Below, piece by piece: positions 8,073-18,460 of a stretch of DNA of 41,431 nt. A program made the translations under genes and the position numbers. The notes below the pieces were generated by a model. The model ran no database searches, had not been told where the DNA came from, and worked only from the letters and a program-made list of their open reading frames with translations. Position 1 is the stretch's first letter. Each line of letters opens with the position of its first letter. The DNA is taken from assembly GCA_902472555.1 (NCBI GenBank), contig CABROF010000011.1, forward strand, positions 1 to 41,431, given 5' to 3'. The DNA comes from UMGS1851 sp900555605 (lineage in GTDB: Bacteria > Bacillota > Clostridia > UBA1212 > UBA1255).

Positions 8073-9050
8073 ATGAGTATTTATACGTTTCTAAAGGATA
8101 CGGCTGCAGATGATACGGGATTTGTGGGGGACACCTGTGCCCCTCTGCCGGATCAGCGTGATTTGGTGCTGCGTGCAGGTGAATCCTGGGTTCCGGGTGC
8201 ATACGAGGGGATTATTCTGCGCAGTACGCAGCGGATCAAACGCTCCGCCGCGTTTAATTTTTTCTTTGCCCAAACAATTCGGCGGCAGATTCATGCTCCG
8301 ACAGAGGCGCGGCGTGCAAAAATTGAACGCACCATTTGTGAGAATTCCGCGATTGCCATGATCGATCCGCTGCTTTCGTTTTTACATAAGTCTGGGCCGG
8401 AGCGGTCGGCAGTCCGCGATACGGCGCTTTTGCTTGTGAAAGAAAGCGAGAAGCGTGAGCTAGTCAAGGTTGGAATTGCGCTGCTTGGGCAATACGGGGA
8501 GACGGAGGATAAAGCGCTGCTGCGATTGCTGGGAAGTCACGAGGAATTTGCCATGTATGCGGCTGTCGCAGTCCGAAATCTTCTGCCGCAGAATGAGGCC
8601 AACGCCTTCTTGCTCGAATTAGCCGGCCGGCTGCACGGCTGGGGGAAGATCGCGGTTATCTATGAACTGAACTATTCGCTGCAGGAAAGCCGGGATTGGG
8701 TTCTGCGCCGCGGGTGTAAAAATGACATCGCGCTGTCCTATTTAGCGAATGTCTGCGCCATCAAAGGAAAAATGGCGGATGCACTTACTGCCGTGCAGGC
8801 TTCGGAGGCATTGCCTGACGAGGAGCTGCTCAGGGGTATCTGCGATATTTTCAGCGGACTTTTAGAAGAACATCCGACCAATGACGGAATTTCGGACTAT
8901 CCGGATGCATATCGGGCTTCTGCCGCCTTTTGTGGTATTGCTGCGGCGCACCCGGAGCTGACGGAACAGGACTGCCGGATTCCGCGGATTTTAAAAGCAT
9001 TAGAAAAGCATGGCCTGAACCGGGAATTGCCTGCCGCGCAGCAGCGCTGA
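8073..9050 (+). CDS. HEAT-repeat-like protein of unknown function
   Basis: 325 aa. ATG at 8073 after GAGAGAGGAG; an in-frame GTG sits directly before it. The middle (about 95-240) is alpha-helical with short repeated pairs: 'VRDTALLLVKESEKRELVKVGIALLGQYGE', 'DKALLRLLGSHEEFAMYAAVAVRNLLP' and 'NEANAFLLELAGRLHGWGKIAVIYEL' (each read in pieces), the amphipathic pattern of HEAT/armadillo solenoids. No catalytic motif, signal peptide or membrane segment is visible, so it is probably a cytosolic scaffold or binding protein. It may be read through from pheT (87 bp away) or silent; no promoter is obvious. I do not recognise an exact family. Confidence 0.7.
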   Translation: MSIYTFLKDTAADDTGFVGDTCAPLPDQRDLVLRAGESWVPGAYEGIILRSTQRIKRSAAFNFFFAQTIRRQIHAPTEARRAKIERTICENSAIAMIDPLLSFLHKSGPERSAVRDTALLLVKESEKRELVKVGIALLGQYGETEDKALLRLLGSHEEFAMYAAVAVRNLLPQNEANAFLLELAGRLHGWGKIAVIYELNYSLQESRDWVLRRGCKNDIALSYLANVCAIKGKMADALTAVQASEALPDEELLRGICDIFSGLLEEHPTNDGISDYPDAYRASAAFCGIAAAHPELTEQDCRIPRILKALEKHGLNRELPAAQQR

Positions 9051-9132
9051 CAGCCGGTCCTCTGAAATAGGGCCATGCAAATATTTGCCTTAAAGAGGGA
9101 AATACCCTAAAATTTATTGCCGGAACAGCCTA

Positions 9133-9161
9133 TTGTCTGGCGGCAGAAGAATTTATATGAT
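9133..9161 (+). promoter_or_regulatory. Promoter of the propeller lipoprotein gene
   Basis: TTGTCT, a 17-nt spacer and TATGAT, 65 nt before the chosen start at 9226. Confidence 0.6.
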
Positions 9162-9225
9162 GTAAATGTGTATCATAACTTCGTGTAAAACAGCCGTGAC
9201 ACAGATAATGGAGGTTCGTAGTGTT

Positions 9226-10455
9226 ATGTTTTTAAGCTGTCTGAGAAAAATGATCAAGGGCTCGCTGGCCGTATGCTTGGCATTCTGTATGTTTTTCAAT
9301 ACGGGATGCAGCCGGAATGGGGAGCCGTCGGAATCGGCAGAGCCGTCCCAAGCGCCTGTGCCTACTGAAAGGGTCCCGGTTTATGAAGAAATTCCGGAGC
9401 ATTTTTATGTGGATACCGGCCGTCTGCGCCGCAACAATCTGACAGAGGAATGGACTGTCAATGAAAGCCATATCTTAAACGGTTTTTATAATCTGTACAA
9501 TCCGGAGATTGTAAAAGTTGAAGGTGAGGAATATCCTTATAAAATGTGGATATTCGGAGAATCTACCACCACCCATGAATATACCGGATATGACTCGATT
9601 TTTTACGGCAGGGGCAAGAATCTGAATACGTGGGAAATGTACTGCGGTGAGGAGAACGGTGAGATCAAATGGGATGCGACCATGAATGTATCGCTTTGGG
9701 AGCCCATCATGGTTCACGCGGATCAGTCCTATGACTCGGTCCATAACGGAGACCCCTCCGTGGTATATAAAGACGGCAGGTACTACATGGCATTTTCCTC
9801 TGTGGGGTTTGATAACCGCGCCGGCATTACGTATATTATTAATTGTATTATGGGTGCTGTTTCAGATGACGGGATTCATTGGGAAAAGTCTCAGGCGCCG
9901 ATTCTGATCTGGGATAAAGAATATGAGGAGGGATGGGTCGCCGGAGAAGCGAATCCGCCCAGCGTGGGCGGCTATCACAGGCCGTCTCTGATGTATGACG
10001 AGCAGGAGCAGATCTGGAAAATGTGGTTTGATTACTATCTGCCGGGGACCTTCCTGTCCATGGGGTATGCGGTTAACAACGGCGATTTTATGAATCCGGC
10101 CGATTGGAAAGAGATTCATGCCGGAGAGGATCCGCAGCTGAAGGACTGGCCCAACCCGGACGTTATTCAGATTAACGGAACCTACTATGCATTTTCCGAC
10201 TGCCCGAAATTCGGTACCGGCCAGGGACCGCAGAACGACCGGCGCATCGTCATGGCGACCTCTCCCAATGGCTGGGACTGGACGGTGGAAGGCTATATTA
10301 TGCCTGAGGACAGGAAATACGGTACCCATCTTCCGCAGGCCTTCACCGAAACCGTGGACGGAAAGACGTATCTGTATATTTTTTATTCACTCACAACACA
10401 GGATACGCTGCCGAAATACAGTGCCGCAAATTATGTATGGAAGATTCTTGAATGA
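9226..10455 (+). CDS. Lipoprotein with five-bladed beta-propeller glycosidase fold (GH43/GH-J-like)
   Basis: 409 aa from the ATG at 9226, preceded by GGAGG; the open frame extends 20 codons 5' over the promoter-proximal leader. The N-terminus has Arg/Lys, a hydrophobic core and NTGC, a weak lipobox, followed by a Ser/Glu/Pro-rich linker, so it is exported and probably lipid-anchored. The rest carries blade-like repeats seen in GH43/32/68/117-type propellers: 'LYNPEIVKVEG', 'NGDPSVVYKDGRYYMAFSS', 'RPSLMYDEQEQIWKMWF', 'PNPDVIQINGTYYAFSD' and 'LPQAFTETVDGKTYLYIFY'. Acidic residues at blade starts (E, D, D) are plausible catalytic positions. The enzyme class and sugar cannot be set from sequence alone. 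It has its own promoter and terminator. Confidence 0.75.
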   Translation: MFLSCLRKMIKGSLAVCLAFCMFFNTGCSRNGEPSESAEPSQAPVPTERVPVYEEIPEHFYVDTGRLRRNNLTEEWTVNESHILNGFYNLYNPEIVKVEGEEYPYKMWIFGESTTTHEYTGYDSIFYGRGKNLNTWEMYCGEENGEIKWDATMNVSLWEPIMVHADQSYDSVHNGDPSVVYKDGRYYMAFSSVGFDNRAGITYIINCIMGAVSDDGIHWEKSQAPILIWDKEYEEGWVAGEANPPSVGGYHRPSLMYDEQEQIWKMWFDYYLPGTFLSMGYAVNNGDFMNPADWKEIHAGEDPQLKDWPNPDVIQINGTYYAFSDCPKFGTGQGPQNDRRIVMATSPNGWDWTVEGYIMPEDRKYGTHLPQAFTETVDGKTYLYIFYSLTTQDTLPKYSAANYVWKILE

Positions 10456-10495
10456 AGCATTTCAAAGCAGCGGAAATATCCTGCAGCAGCATCCG

Positions 10496-10532
10496 GCGGT
10501 CCCGCAGAATTCAGATTTGGGGCCGCTTTTTT
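10496..10532 (+). terminator. Terminator of the propeller lipoprotein gene
   Basis: GCGGTCCC pairs with GGGGCCGC (one G-U) around a 15-nt loop, followed by six T; 41 nt after the stop. Confidence 0.7.
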
Positions 10533-10556
10533 GTTCCGAAAAATAAAAAACGCCCG

Positions 10557-10585
10557 TTGACATATTGCGACATACATGATATAAT
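10557..10585 (+). promoter_or_regulatory. Consensus promoter of rpoBC
   Basis: Perfect TTGACA, a 17-nt spacer and perfect TATAAT. This is the best match to the sigma-A consensus in the window. It lies 258 nt before rpoB. Confidence 0.88.
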
Positions 10586-10591
10586 TACAAA

Positions 10592-10843
10592 CTGCGTTGT
10601 AATCTCTTGGCGTGGATGTGAAAGAATTCCTATATTTCTTCTTTATTTTAAAAGGAGTTCTAAAGCATTGACTGTGAGATGATTATAGCACGGCATATGG
10701 GATTTTGCAATACCAAATATTGTATATTCCTTGTGTGCGTTGGGATTTTGCGATTTTAATCGCGATACGCCTGTTTAAAGTATGTGCAGATGTGGAATAA
10801 TTATGCAGGCCGGGCTATCAAAAAATTTGAGGTGATCATCAGT
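10592..10843 (+). other. Long untranslated leader of rpoB
   Basis: About 250 nt between the promoter and rpoB with no convincing gene. It is A/T-rich, with small potential hairpins (CAATA...TATTG near 10710; GCGATT/AATCGC near 10750). The rplJ-rplL genes that often precede rpoB are not here. I recognise no known leader RNA family in it. Confidence 0.5.
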
Positions 10844-13800
10844 ATGGTACATGCGGTAAAGTATGGACGGAACGAACGAATGAGCTACTCAAGAATACAG
10901 GAAATTCTTGACATGCCGAATTTGATCGCAGTCCAGAAGGATTCTTACAGGAACTTTCTCGAAGAAGGACTCAAAGAGGTTTTTAAAGATATCTCCCCCA
11001 TTTCCGATTATTCGGGAAACCTGATTATGGAATTCGTTGATTATTATCTTGAAAATAAAACGAATTACTCCATTGAGGAATGCAAAGAAAGAGATGCCAC
11101 CTATGCGTCTCCGCTGAAGGTAAAGGTCCGGATTCTGGACAAGGAAACCGGTCTGATTAAAGACGATGTAATTTACTTCGGTGATTTTCCGCTGATGACA
11201 GAAAACGGCACCTTCATTATGAACGGCGCGGAGCGCGTGATTGTGAGCCAGCTGGTTCGGTCCCCCGGCGCATATTATGAAAAAAATTACGATAAAGCAA
11301 AAGGAAAATATATTACCTCCTCCACGCTGATCCCCAACAGGGGCGCCTGGCTGGAGTTTGAGATTGATTTCAGCGACGTGATTTATGTCAGAATCGACCG
11401 GAACCGCAAAATCCCTGCGACAGTTCTGCTGCGGGCGCTGGGCTACGGAGAAAACCAAGATATTATTGATTTGTTTTCCGTAAAGAAGGAGGAACTGGAT
11501 CCTGCCTTTGCAGGGGATCAGGACGATTTCATCCTGGATGAGAGACTTTTAAATACCATGCAGAAGGATGCCACGACGAATGAGGAAGAGGCGTTGGTGG
11601 AAATTTATAAAAAGCTGCGTCCTGGTGAGCCTGCTTTGGTAGAAAGCTCTCGGTCGCTGCTGCTGGGGATGTTTTTTGACCCGAAGCGGTATGATCTGGC
11701 GAAGGTGGGACGGTATAAATTCAATAAAAAGCTGTCTTTAGCCGCGGGAATCGCGGGAAAGACGCCGCCGACATTGTCAGCGAAGCTACGGGGGAGATTC
11801 TGGTCCAGGCCGGAGAGGTAATCTCCGATGAAATGGCGAATCGGATTCAAAATGCCGGAATTAATGCAGTATGCATTTCAACGCCCTACCGTCCGGTGAA
11901 GGTGATCGGCAACAACACCGTCAGCATCGATGAATATGTATCGTTTGACGCAAAGGAGCTGGGAATCACGGAGCGCGTCTATTACCCCGTGCTGCAGGAG
12001 CTTCTGGAAGAGGCGGGAGAGGATGAGGCGCTGCTGAAAAAGCTGATCGCTGAAAATGTACAGCGGCTTCAGCCAAAGCATATTACCATCGACGATATTC
12101 TTTCTTCTTTTAATTATATACTGAATCTGGCCTATGATTTGGGCAGCACCGATGATATTGACCATTTGGGAAACCGTCGGATCCGCTCTGTCGGAGAGCT
12201 GCTTCAGAATCAGTTCCGGATCGGATTGTCGCGTATGGAGCGGATCGTAAAGGAACGGATGGCAATGCAGGACAAAGATGTCATTACGCCGCAGGCTCTG
12301 ATCAACACGCGGCCCGTTACAGCGGCCATCAAGGAATTCTTCGGATCCAGCCAGCTGTCTCAATTTATGGATCAGACAAACCCTCTGGCTGAGCTGGCGA
12401 ATAAAAGAAGGCTGAGCGCACTGGGGCCGGGCGGACTAAATCGTGACCGGGCGACTTTTGAAGTGCGTGACGTGCACTATTCGCATTACGGACGAATGTG
12501 TCCGATAGAAACTCCGGAAGGTCCGAATATTGGTTTGATCGGCTCGCTAAGTACATACGCGCGCATTAACGAGTATGGATTTATCGAAGCTCCCTACAGG
12601 CGGTATGATCCGGAGACAAAAACGGTTACGGACAAAATCGATTATTTGATGGCTGACGAGGAAGACCGCTATATCGTGGCCCAGGCGAATGAGCCGCTGG
12701 ATGAAGAGGGACATTTTATCAACCGGAAGGTGGTTTGCCGGTATAAAGACGAATTTATCGAAGTGGAAAGCGATCGTGTCCACTACATGGACGTATCTCC
12801 GAAGCAGGTTGTATCCGTGGCCGCGGCAATGATCCCGTTCCTTGAGAATGACGACGCCAGCCGTGCCCTGATGGGTTCGAACATGCAGAGACAAGCAGTA
12901 CCGCTGCTGCGTGCGGAATCTCCCATTGTGGCAACCGGAATCGAATATAAAGCGGCGCGCGACTCCGGCGCCGTGGTTTTAGCGAAAAACGCAGGGACTG
13001 TCAAGGATGTTACAGGCAAATATATCACTATCCAGAAGGACGAAGGCGGAGAGGACCGGTATAACCTTCTGAAATATCTGCGCTCTAACCAAGGTACCTG
13101 CATTAATCAGAAGCCGGTGGTCCGATACGGCGAGCATGTAGAAGCCGGCGAGGTGATCGCGGACGGTCCGTCTACGGATAAAGGCGAAATCGCCCTGGGC
13201 CGCAATGTGCTGATCGGATTTATGACCTGGGAGGGTTATAACTATGAGGACGCTGTTCTGATCAGTGAAAAGCTGGTGAAGGATGATATTTATACCTCAA
13301 TTCATATTGAGGAATATGAATGCGAGGCCAGAGATACAAAGCTCGGTCCTGAGGAAATTACGGCTGAAATCCCGCATGTCGGCGATGATGCCCTGAAGCT
13401 GCTGGATGCCAACGGCGTGATCATTGTCGGTTCCGAGGTACATGCCGGCGACATTCTGGTGGGTAAGGTAACACCGAAGGGAGAAACCGAGCTGACCGCG
13501 GAGGAACGTCTGCTGCGGGCGATTTTCGGTGAAAAATCGAGAGATGTCAGAGATACCTCCCTGCGCGTCCCTCACGGCGAGTCGGGAATTGTTGTAGATG
13601 TAAAGGAATTTAACCGGGAGAATGATGATGAGCTGTCTCCCGGCGTGAATCGGATGGTCCGTGTTTACATTGCGCAGAAGAGAAAGCTTTCCGTGGGCGA
13701 CAAGATGGCGGGACGTCACGGAAACAAGGGCGTTATCTCCAGAATTTTACCAGAAGAGGATATGCCCTTCCTGCCGGACGGAACCCCTCTTGAAATCGTG

Positions 13801-14658
13801 CTGAACCCGCTGGGCGTGCCTTCCCGTATGAATATCGGGCAGGTCCTGGAGGTGCATCTGGGATATGCGGCCAAGGCCCTCGGATGGAAGATTGCCACGC
13901 CTGTTTTTGACGGCGCCTCGGAGGAAGATATTATCGAAACGCTGAAGCTGGCGGGAAAGAGTCCGGACGGCAAAACCACGCTGTATGACGGAAGAACCGG
14001 AGAACCCTTTGATAATCCGGTAACCGTAGGATATATGTATTATCTAAAGCTGTTTCATCTGGTGGATGATAAGATCCATGCGCGTTCCACAGGACCCTAC
14101 TCTCTGGTTACGCAGCAGCCTTTGGGCGGAAAGGCGCAGTTCGGCGGACAGCGTTTCGGAGAGATGGAGGTTTGGGCGCTGGAGGCTTACGGAGCAGCTT
14201 ATACGCTGCAGGAGATCCTGACGATCAAGTCCGACGACACAGTCGGACGTGTCAAGACCTATGAAGCCATTGTAAAGGGCGAGAATGTTCCGGAGCCGGG
14301 AATTCCCGAGTCGTTTAAGGTTCTGGTGAAAGAGCTGCAGAGCCTTGCGCTGGATGTCCGGATCTTTACGGAGGACAATACGGAAATTCCGCTGAAAGAG
14401 GCGGAGGAGGATTATATTAAGAATCCTGATAAATACAGAGCCAAAAAAGACGTATACAATCCTGATTTTGATATTTTCACCGACAATGAAACGGGTGATA
14501 TCGCAATGCTTGGCGATCCGGAGGAAGGAGAAGCCGTTCTGCATGACGACGAACTGGAGAACGCAGACGATATAGAGGATTTCGATGAAAATGCGGATAA
14601 CCTGGACAGCGGTCTTTTTGACGATATCGACGATGCCATTGATTTAATGGATGACTGA
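10844..14658 (+). CDS. rpoB: RNA polymerase beta subunit, interrupted by an apparent -1 frameshift
   Basis: Start at 10844 after GAGGTGATC. The first frame reads normal RpoB through 'KVGRYKFNKKLSLAAGI' and then leaves the family, ending at a TAA at 11819-11821 (325 aa). From 11761 the -1 frame continues with DAADIVSEATGEILVQAGEV and the rest of RpoB to 14658. Joined by one -1 step the protein is 1271 aa, a normal length, with all core regions: 'FFGSSQLSQFMDQ', 'CPIETPEGPNIGLI', 'KLSVGDKMAGRHGNKGV' and 'GGKAQFGGQRFGEMEVWALEAYGA'. The break coincides with G GGA AAG (11755-11761); one extra A would also repair it. As RpoB is essential, a sequencing error, an unusual recoding event or a second copy must be considered. 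An acidic tail (about 60 residues) ends the protein. rpoC follows after 39 bp. Confidence 0.93.
11755..11761 (+). other. Slippery-type heptamer at the rpoB frame break
   Basis: In the upstream frame the bases read G GGA AAG, the X-XXY-YYZ form of -1 slip sites; tandem slippage would give GGG AAA then GAC, restoring the RpoB frame exactly. I see no Shine-Dalgarno-like stimulator 10-17 nt upstream and no strong stem-loop 5-9 nt downstream, so function is unproven. Confidence 0.45.
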
Positions 14659-14697
14659 CCCGGACGGTAAGTTGGACTTGATGAAGGAGAGTGCGGA

Positions 14698-17600
14698 ATG
14701 GTAGATTTTAGTAACTTTGATTCAATACAGATTGGCTTGGCTTCTGCCGAAAAAATTATTCAATGGTCCCATGGGGAGGTTAAAAAGCCCGAGACAATCA
14801 ACTACAGAACGCTGAAGCCTGAAAAAGACGGATTGTTCTGCGAGCGGATCTTCGGACCTACGAAGGATGGAGAATGCCACTGCGGAAAGTATAAAAAGAA
14901 CCGGTACCGCGGCATCGTATGCGACAAATGCGGTGTTGAGGTTACCAGCTCCAAGGTGCGCCGTACCAGGATGGGACATATTGAGCTTGCCGCGCCGGTC
15001 TCACATATTTGGTTTTTCAGAGGAATTCCCAGCAGAATGGGGCTGATTCTTGATATGGCGCCCAGGGCGCTGGAAAAGGTGCTGTATTTTGCGGCGTATG
15101 TTGTAATTGACCCGGGCTCCACCGCGCTGTCCTATAAGCAGGTGCTGAGCGAAAAAGAATACAGGGATGCGCTTACTTCGTATGGTCCCTCTCGTTTTGT
15201 CGCCCAGATGGGGGCGGAGGCTATTCAGAAGCTGCTGCAGGATATCAATCTGGACCAGCTTTCGGAGGAGCTGCGTGAAGAAATCGATCGCTTAACGGAA
15301 AATGAGCGTGAAAAGGGCGGCCAGACTGTCAGCCAGAAGAAGATGCGTCTGATTAAACGTCTGGAGGTCGTGGAAGCCTTCCGATCTTCGAATAATAAGC
15401 CGGAGTGGATGATTTTAACGGCAATTCCGGTGATTCCGCCGGATCTCAGACCGATGGTCCAGCTCGATGGCGGCAGATTTGCCACTTCCGACCTTAATGA
15501 CTTATACCGCAGAGTGATCAACCGCAATAACCGGCTCAAACGTCTGCAGGATCTGCACGCGCCGGATATTATCGTACGGAATGAAAAGCGGATGCTGCAG
15601 GAAGCTGTGGATGCGCTGATGGACAACGGCCGGAGGGGACGTCCCGTAACCGGTCCCGGAACGAGACCTCTGAAATCCCTGTCTGATATGCTGCGTGGAA
15701 AGCAGGGGCGCTTCCGGCAGAATCTGCTGGGAAAACGCGTGGACTATTCGGGACGAAGCGTAATTGTGGTAGGACCTGAATTGAAGCTTTATCAGTGCGG
15801 TCTTCCGAAAGAGATGGCGTTAGAGCTGTTCAAGCCCTTTGTCATGAGAAAGCTTGTAAATGACGGCAAAGCGCCGAATATCAAGAGCGCGAGAAAGATG
15901 GTTGACCGCGTGCGCCCGGAAGTATGGGATATTCTTGAGGATATTATCAAGGAGCATCCGGTACTGCTGAACAGAGCGCCGACGCTGCACAGACTGGGCA
16001 TCCAGGCTTTTGAGCCTGTGCTTGTGGAAGGACGTGCGCTGAAGCTGCATCCGTTGGTGTGTACCGCGTATAACGCTGACTTTGACGGCGACCAGATGGC
16101 TGTCCACGTGCCGCTTTCGGCAGAGGCGCAGGCAGAGGCAAGGGTTCTGATGCTGTCGGCCAACAATTTGCTGGCGCCGAAGGACGGCAAACCTATCGTG
16201 GTGCCGACGCAGGATATGGTTTTGGGCAGCTATTATCTGACGCTGCAAAAATCAAAGGATTACGAAAACGCGCCGGCCTTTGCTTCCTTTGACGAGGCCA
16301 AAATGGCCTATGACCTGAATATGATCGAGCTTCATACACCGATTCTGGTACGCAGAGAAGGCGATTTTCAGGGAGAGCATATTCGGCAGGTCATCAAGAC
16401 GACTTTGGGAAAATTGATCTTTAACGAGGCGATTCCACAGGATTTGGGATTCGTGGATCGCTCAAAAAGAGAAAATGCAATGCTTCTTGAGGTCGATAGG
16501 CTGGTAAAAAAAGGAACCCTGAGTGAAATCATCGATAAGTGCATTAAAGTCCATGGCTCTACAGAAACCGCCGTGGTTTTGGATAAAATAAAATCATTGG
16601 GATATAAATTCTCGACAAAGGGCGCGATTACGGTAGGCGTGGAGGATATCATCGTGCCGCCGGAAAAGCAGCAGCTGATTGAGGAAACGGACAAAACCGT
16701 GGACTACATCGTGAAACAATACCGGCGCGGGCTGATTACCGAGGAGGAACGTTATAATAACGTGATCGCCGCTTGGACGGAGACCATTGAAAAGCTGACC
16801 AATATTTTGAAGGCCAATATGGGAGAATACAATCCGATCAATATGATGAGTGATTCCGGCGCCAGAGGAAATATCAACCAGATTAAGCAGCTTGCCGGTA
16901 TGCGCGGATTGATGTCGGATACATCGGGTAAGACGATTGAAATCCCGATTAAGGCAAATTTCCGTGAGGGGCTGGATGTCCTGGAATTCTTTATTTCCAG
17001 CCATGGTACCAGAAAGACTTTGTCTGATACAGCCCTGAGAACCGCAGACTCCGGTTATTTGACCCGTCGTCTTGTGGACGTCAGCCAAGAGGTGATTATC
17101 CGGGAAATCGATTGCGGAACAGAAAACTACATTGAAGTATCCGCGATTGAAAACACAGACGTCAAGGAGCAGGAACCAATTGTTCCTCTGGAGGCGCGGA
17201 TCTCCGGCCGTTATCCGGCAGAGAATCTTGTGGATCCGGAAACCGGGGAGATTTTAGCAGACCGGAATACGCTGATCGACGATGTGCTGGCGGAACGGAT
17301 TGTAAAGGCAGGATATACGACGGTAAAGATCCGCTCCGTTCTTACCTGCGATTGTCAGCACGGCGTATGCGCGAAATGCTACGGTTCCAATCTGGCGACA
17401 AATGAGCCGTGCCAGGTGGGAGAAGCAGTGGGAATCATTGCTGCGCAATCCATCGGTGAGCCGGGTACGCAGCTGACGATGCGGACCTTCCATACCGGCG
17501 GTGTTGCAACGGCAGACGATATTACCCAGGGTCTTCCGAGAGTTGAGGAGCTATTTGAAGCAAGAAAACCGAAGGGCTTTGCAACTATCGCAGAAATCTC

Positions 17601-18450
17601 CGGTACAGTCTCAATTGCGGAAAACAGCAGCGGCAAAAAAAAGGAAGTAACCATTACCGCGGAGGACGGTGATACCAGGAGCTACAGCTTTGTGGTCAAC
17701 GCAAATCTGAAGGTTGGCAACGGAGATGTGGTGGAGGCTGGAGATGTCCTTGTAGGCGGTTCTATCAATCCGCATGATATTCTGCGGGTGAAAGGAGAAA
17801 CCGGTGTTCAGAACTATATTATAGAAGAAGTGCAGAAGGTATATAATATGCAGGGTGTTAAAATCAACGACCGCCATATCGAAGTGGTAGTGCGGCAGAT
17901 GCTCCGGAAGGTTAAGATCGACGATTCGGGCGATACACAGCTGCTGCCCGGCAGTATGGTAGACATTTTTGATTTTAATAATGCGAATGAGCGTGCCAGG
18001 ATGCTCGGCAAGAAGGAAGCCAGCGGAAAACGCGTTCTGCTGGGCATTACGAAGGCCTCTCTTGCAACAGAGTCCTTCCTGTCCGCGGCTTCTTTCCAGG
18101 AAACGACCCGTGTCCTGACGGAAGCTGCAATCAAGAGCAAGCGGGATCCGCTGCTGGGGCTGAAGGAAAATGTGATTATCGGAAAGCTGATTCCCGCCGG
18201 TACCGGTATGAGCCGATATAAGGATATTGAAATTCAGGTAGAAACGCTGAAGCACAGACCCTTTGAGTCTGCTGACACGGCGGTGCAGACATCTGACGAA
18301 GAGGCGGAAACGGAAGGCGCTGTGCATGAAGAGGGGGCTGAAGAGGAGGACCGGCTGACTGCAGCGGTTTATGAAGCGCAGGTAAAAGCGGAATATGCCG
18401 GCGATGAAGCCTATCTGGATGATGAAGACGATCCGGATGAGGAGGCATGA
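14698..18450 (+). CDS. rpoC: RNA polymerase beta' subunit
   Basis: 1250 aa after AAGGAGAG. N-terminal zinc ribbon (C.C....C..CG, about residues 60-80) and clamp; 'RFRQNLLGKRVDYSGRSVI' (switch region); the catalytic Mg site NADFDGDQMAVH (about residues 460-470); bridge-helix/trigger-loop region with 'GEAVGIIAAQSIGEPGTQLTMRTFHTGG' (read in pieces); and the second zinc site CDCQHGVCAKC (about 885-895). The tail of about 60 residues is strongly acidic, like that of RpoB here. It pairs with RpoB to form the catalytic core. The frame is uninterrupted across 3.75 kb, in contrast to rpoB. It ends ten bases before the str-operon promoter. Confidence 0.98.
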   Translation: MVDFSNFDSIQIGLASAEKIIQWSHGEVKKPETINYRTLKPEKDGLFCERIFGPTKDGECHCGKYKKNRYRGIVCDKCGVEVTSSKVRRTRMGHIELAAPVSHIWFFRGIPSRMGLILDMAPRALEKVLYFAAYVVIDPGSTALSYKQVLSEKEYRDALTSYGPSRFVAQMGAEAIQKLLQDINLDQLSEELREEIDRLTENEREKGGQTVSQKKMRLIKRLEVVEAFRSSNNKPEWMILTAIPVIPPDLRPMVQLDGGRFATSDLNDLYRRVINRNNRLKRLQDLHAPDIIVRNEKRMLQEAVDALMDNGRRGRPVTGPGTRPLKSLSDMLRGKQGRFRQNLLGKRVDYSGRSVIVVGPELKLYQCGLPKEMALELFKPFVMRKLVNDGKAPNIKSARKMVDRVRPEVWDILEDIIKEHPVLLNRAPTLHRLGIQAFEPVLVEGRALKLHPLVCTAYNADFDGDQMAVHVPLSAEAQAEARVLMLSANNLLAPKDGKPIVVPTQDMVLGSYYLTLQKSKDYENAPAFASFDEAKMAYDLNMIELHTPILVRREGDFQGEHIRQVIKTTLGKLIFNEAIPQDLGFVDRSKRENAMLLEVDRLVKKGTLSEIIDKCIKVHGSTETAVVLDKIKSLGYKFSTKGAITVGVEDIIVPPEKQQLIEETDKTVDYIVKQYRRGLITEEERYNNVIAAWTETIEKLTNILKANMGEYNPINMMSDSGARGNINQIKQLAGMRGLMSDTSGKTIEIPIKANFREGLDVLEFFISSHGTRKTLSDTALRTADSGYLTRRLVDVSQEVIIREIDCGTENYIEVSAIENTDVKEQEPIVPLEARISGRYPAENLVDPETGEILADRNTLIDDVLAERIVKAGYTTVKIRSVLTCDCQHGVCAKCYGSNLATNEPCQVGEAVGIIAAQSIGEPGTQLTMRTFHTGGVATADDITQGLPRVEELFEARKPKGFATIAEISGTVSIAENSSGKKKEVTITAEDGDTRSYSFVVNANLKVGNGDVVEAGDVLVGGSINPHDILRVKGETGVQNYIIEEVQKVYNMQGVKINDRHIEVVVRQMLRKVKIDDSGDTQLLPGSMVDIFDFNNANERARMLGKKEASGKRVLLGITKASLATESFLSAASFQETTRVLTEAAIKSKRDPLLGLKENVIIGKLIPAGTGMSRYKDIEIQVETLKHRPFESADTAVQTSDEEAETEGAVHEEGAEEEDRLTAAVYEAQVKAEYAGDEAYLDDEDDPDEEA

Positions 18451-18460
18451 GAAATGACTG

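Noticed and set aside
11755..11821. A confirmed programmed frameshift in rpoB
   Set aside because: The heptamer is right but no stimulatory element is visible, and programmed shifting is not known for rpoB; kept only as a hypothesis.
14044..14544. Minus-strand open frame of 166 codons antisense to rpoB
   Set aside because: It lies entirely in a conserved rpoB coding stretch, has no ribosome site and no family resemblance. Similar antisense frames in rpoC (17611-18327) and fusA (20096-20716) were rejected for the same reason.
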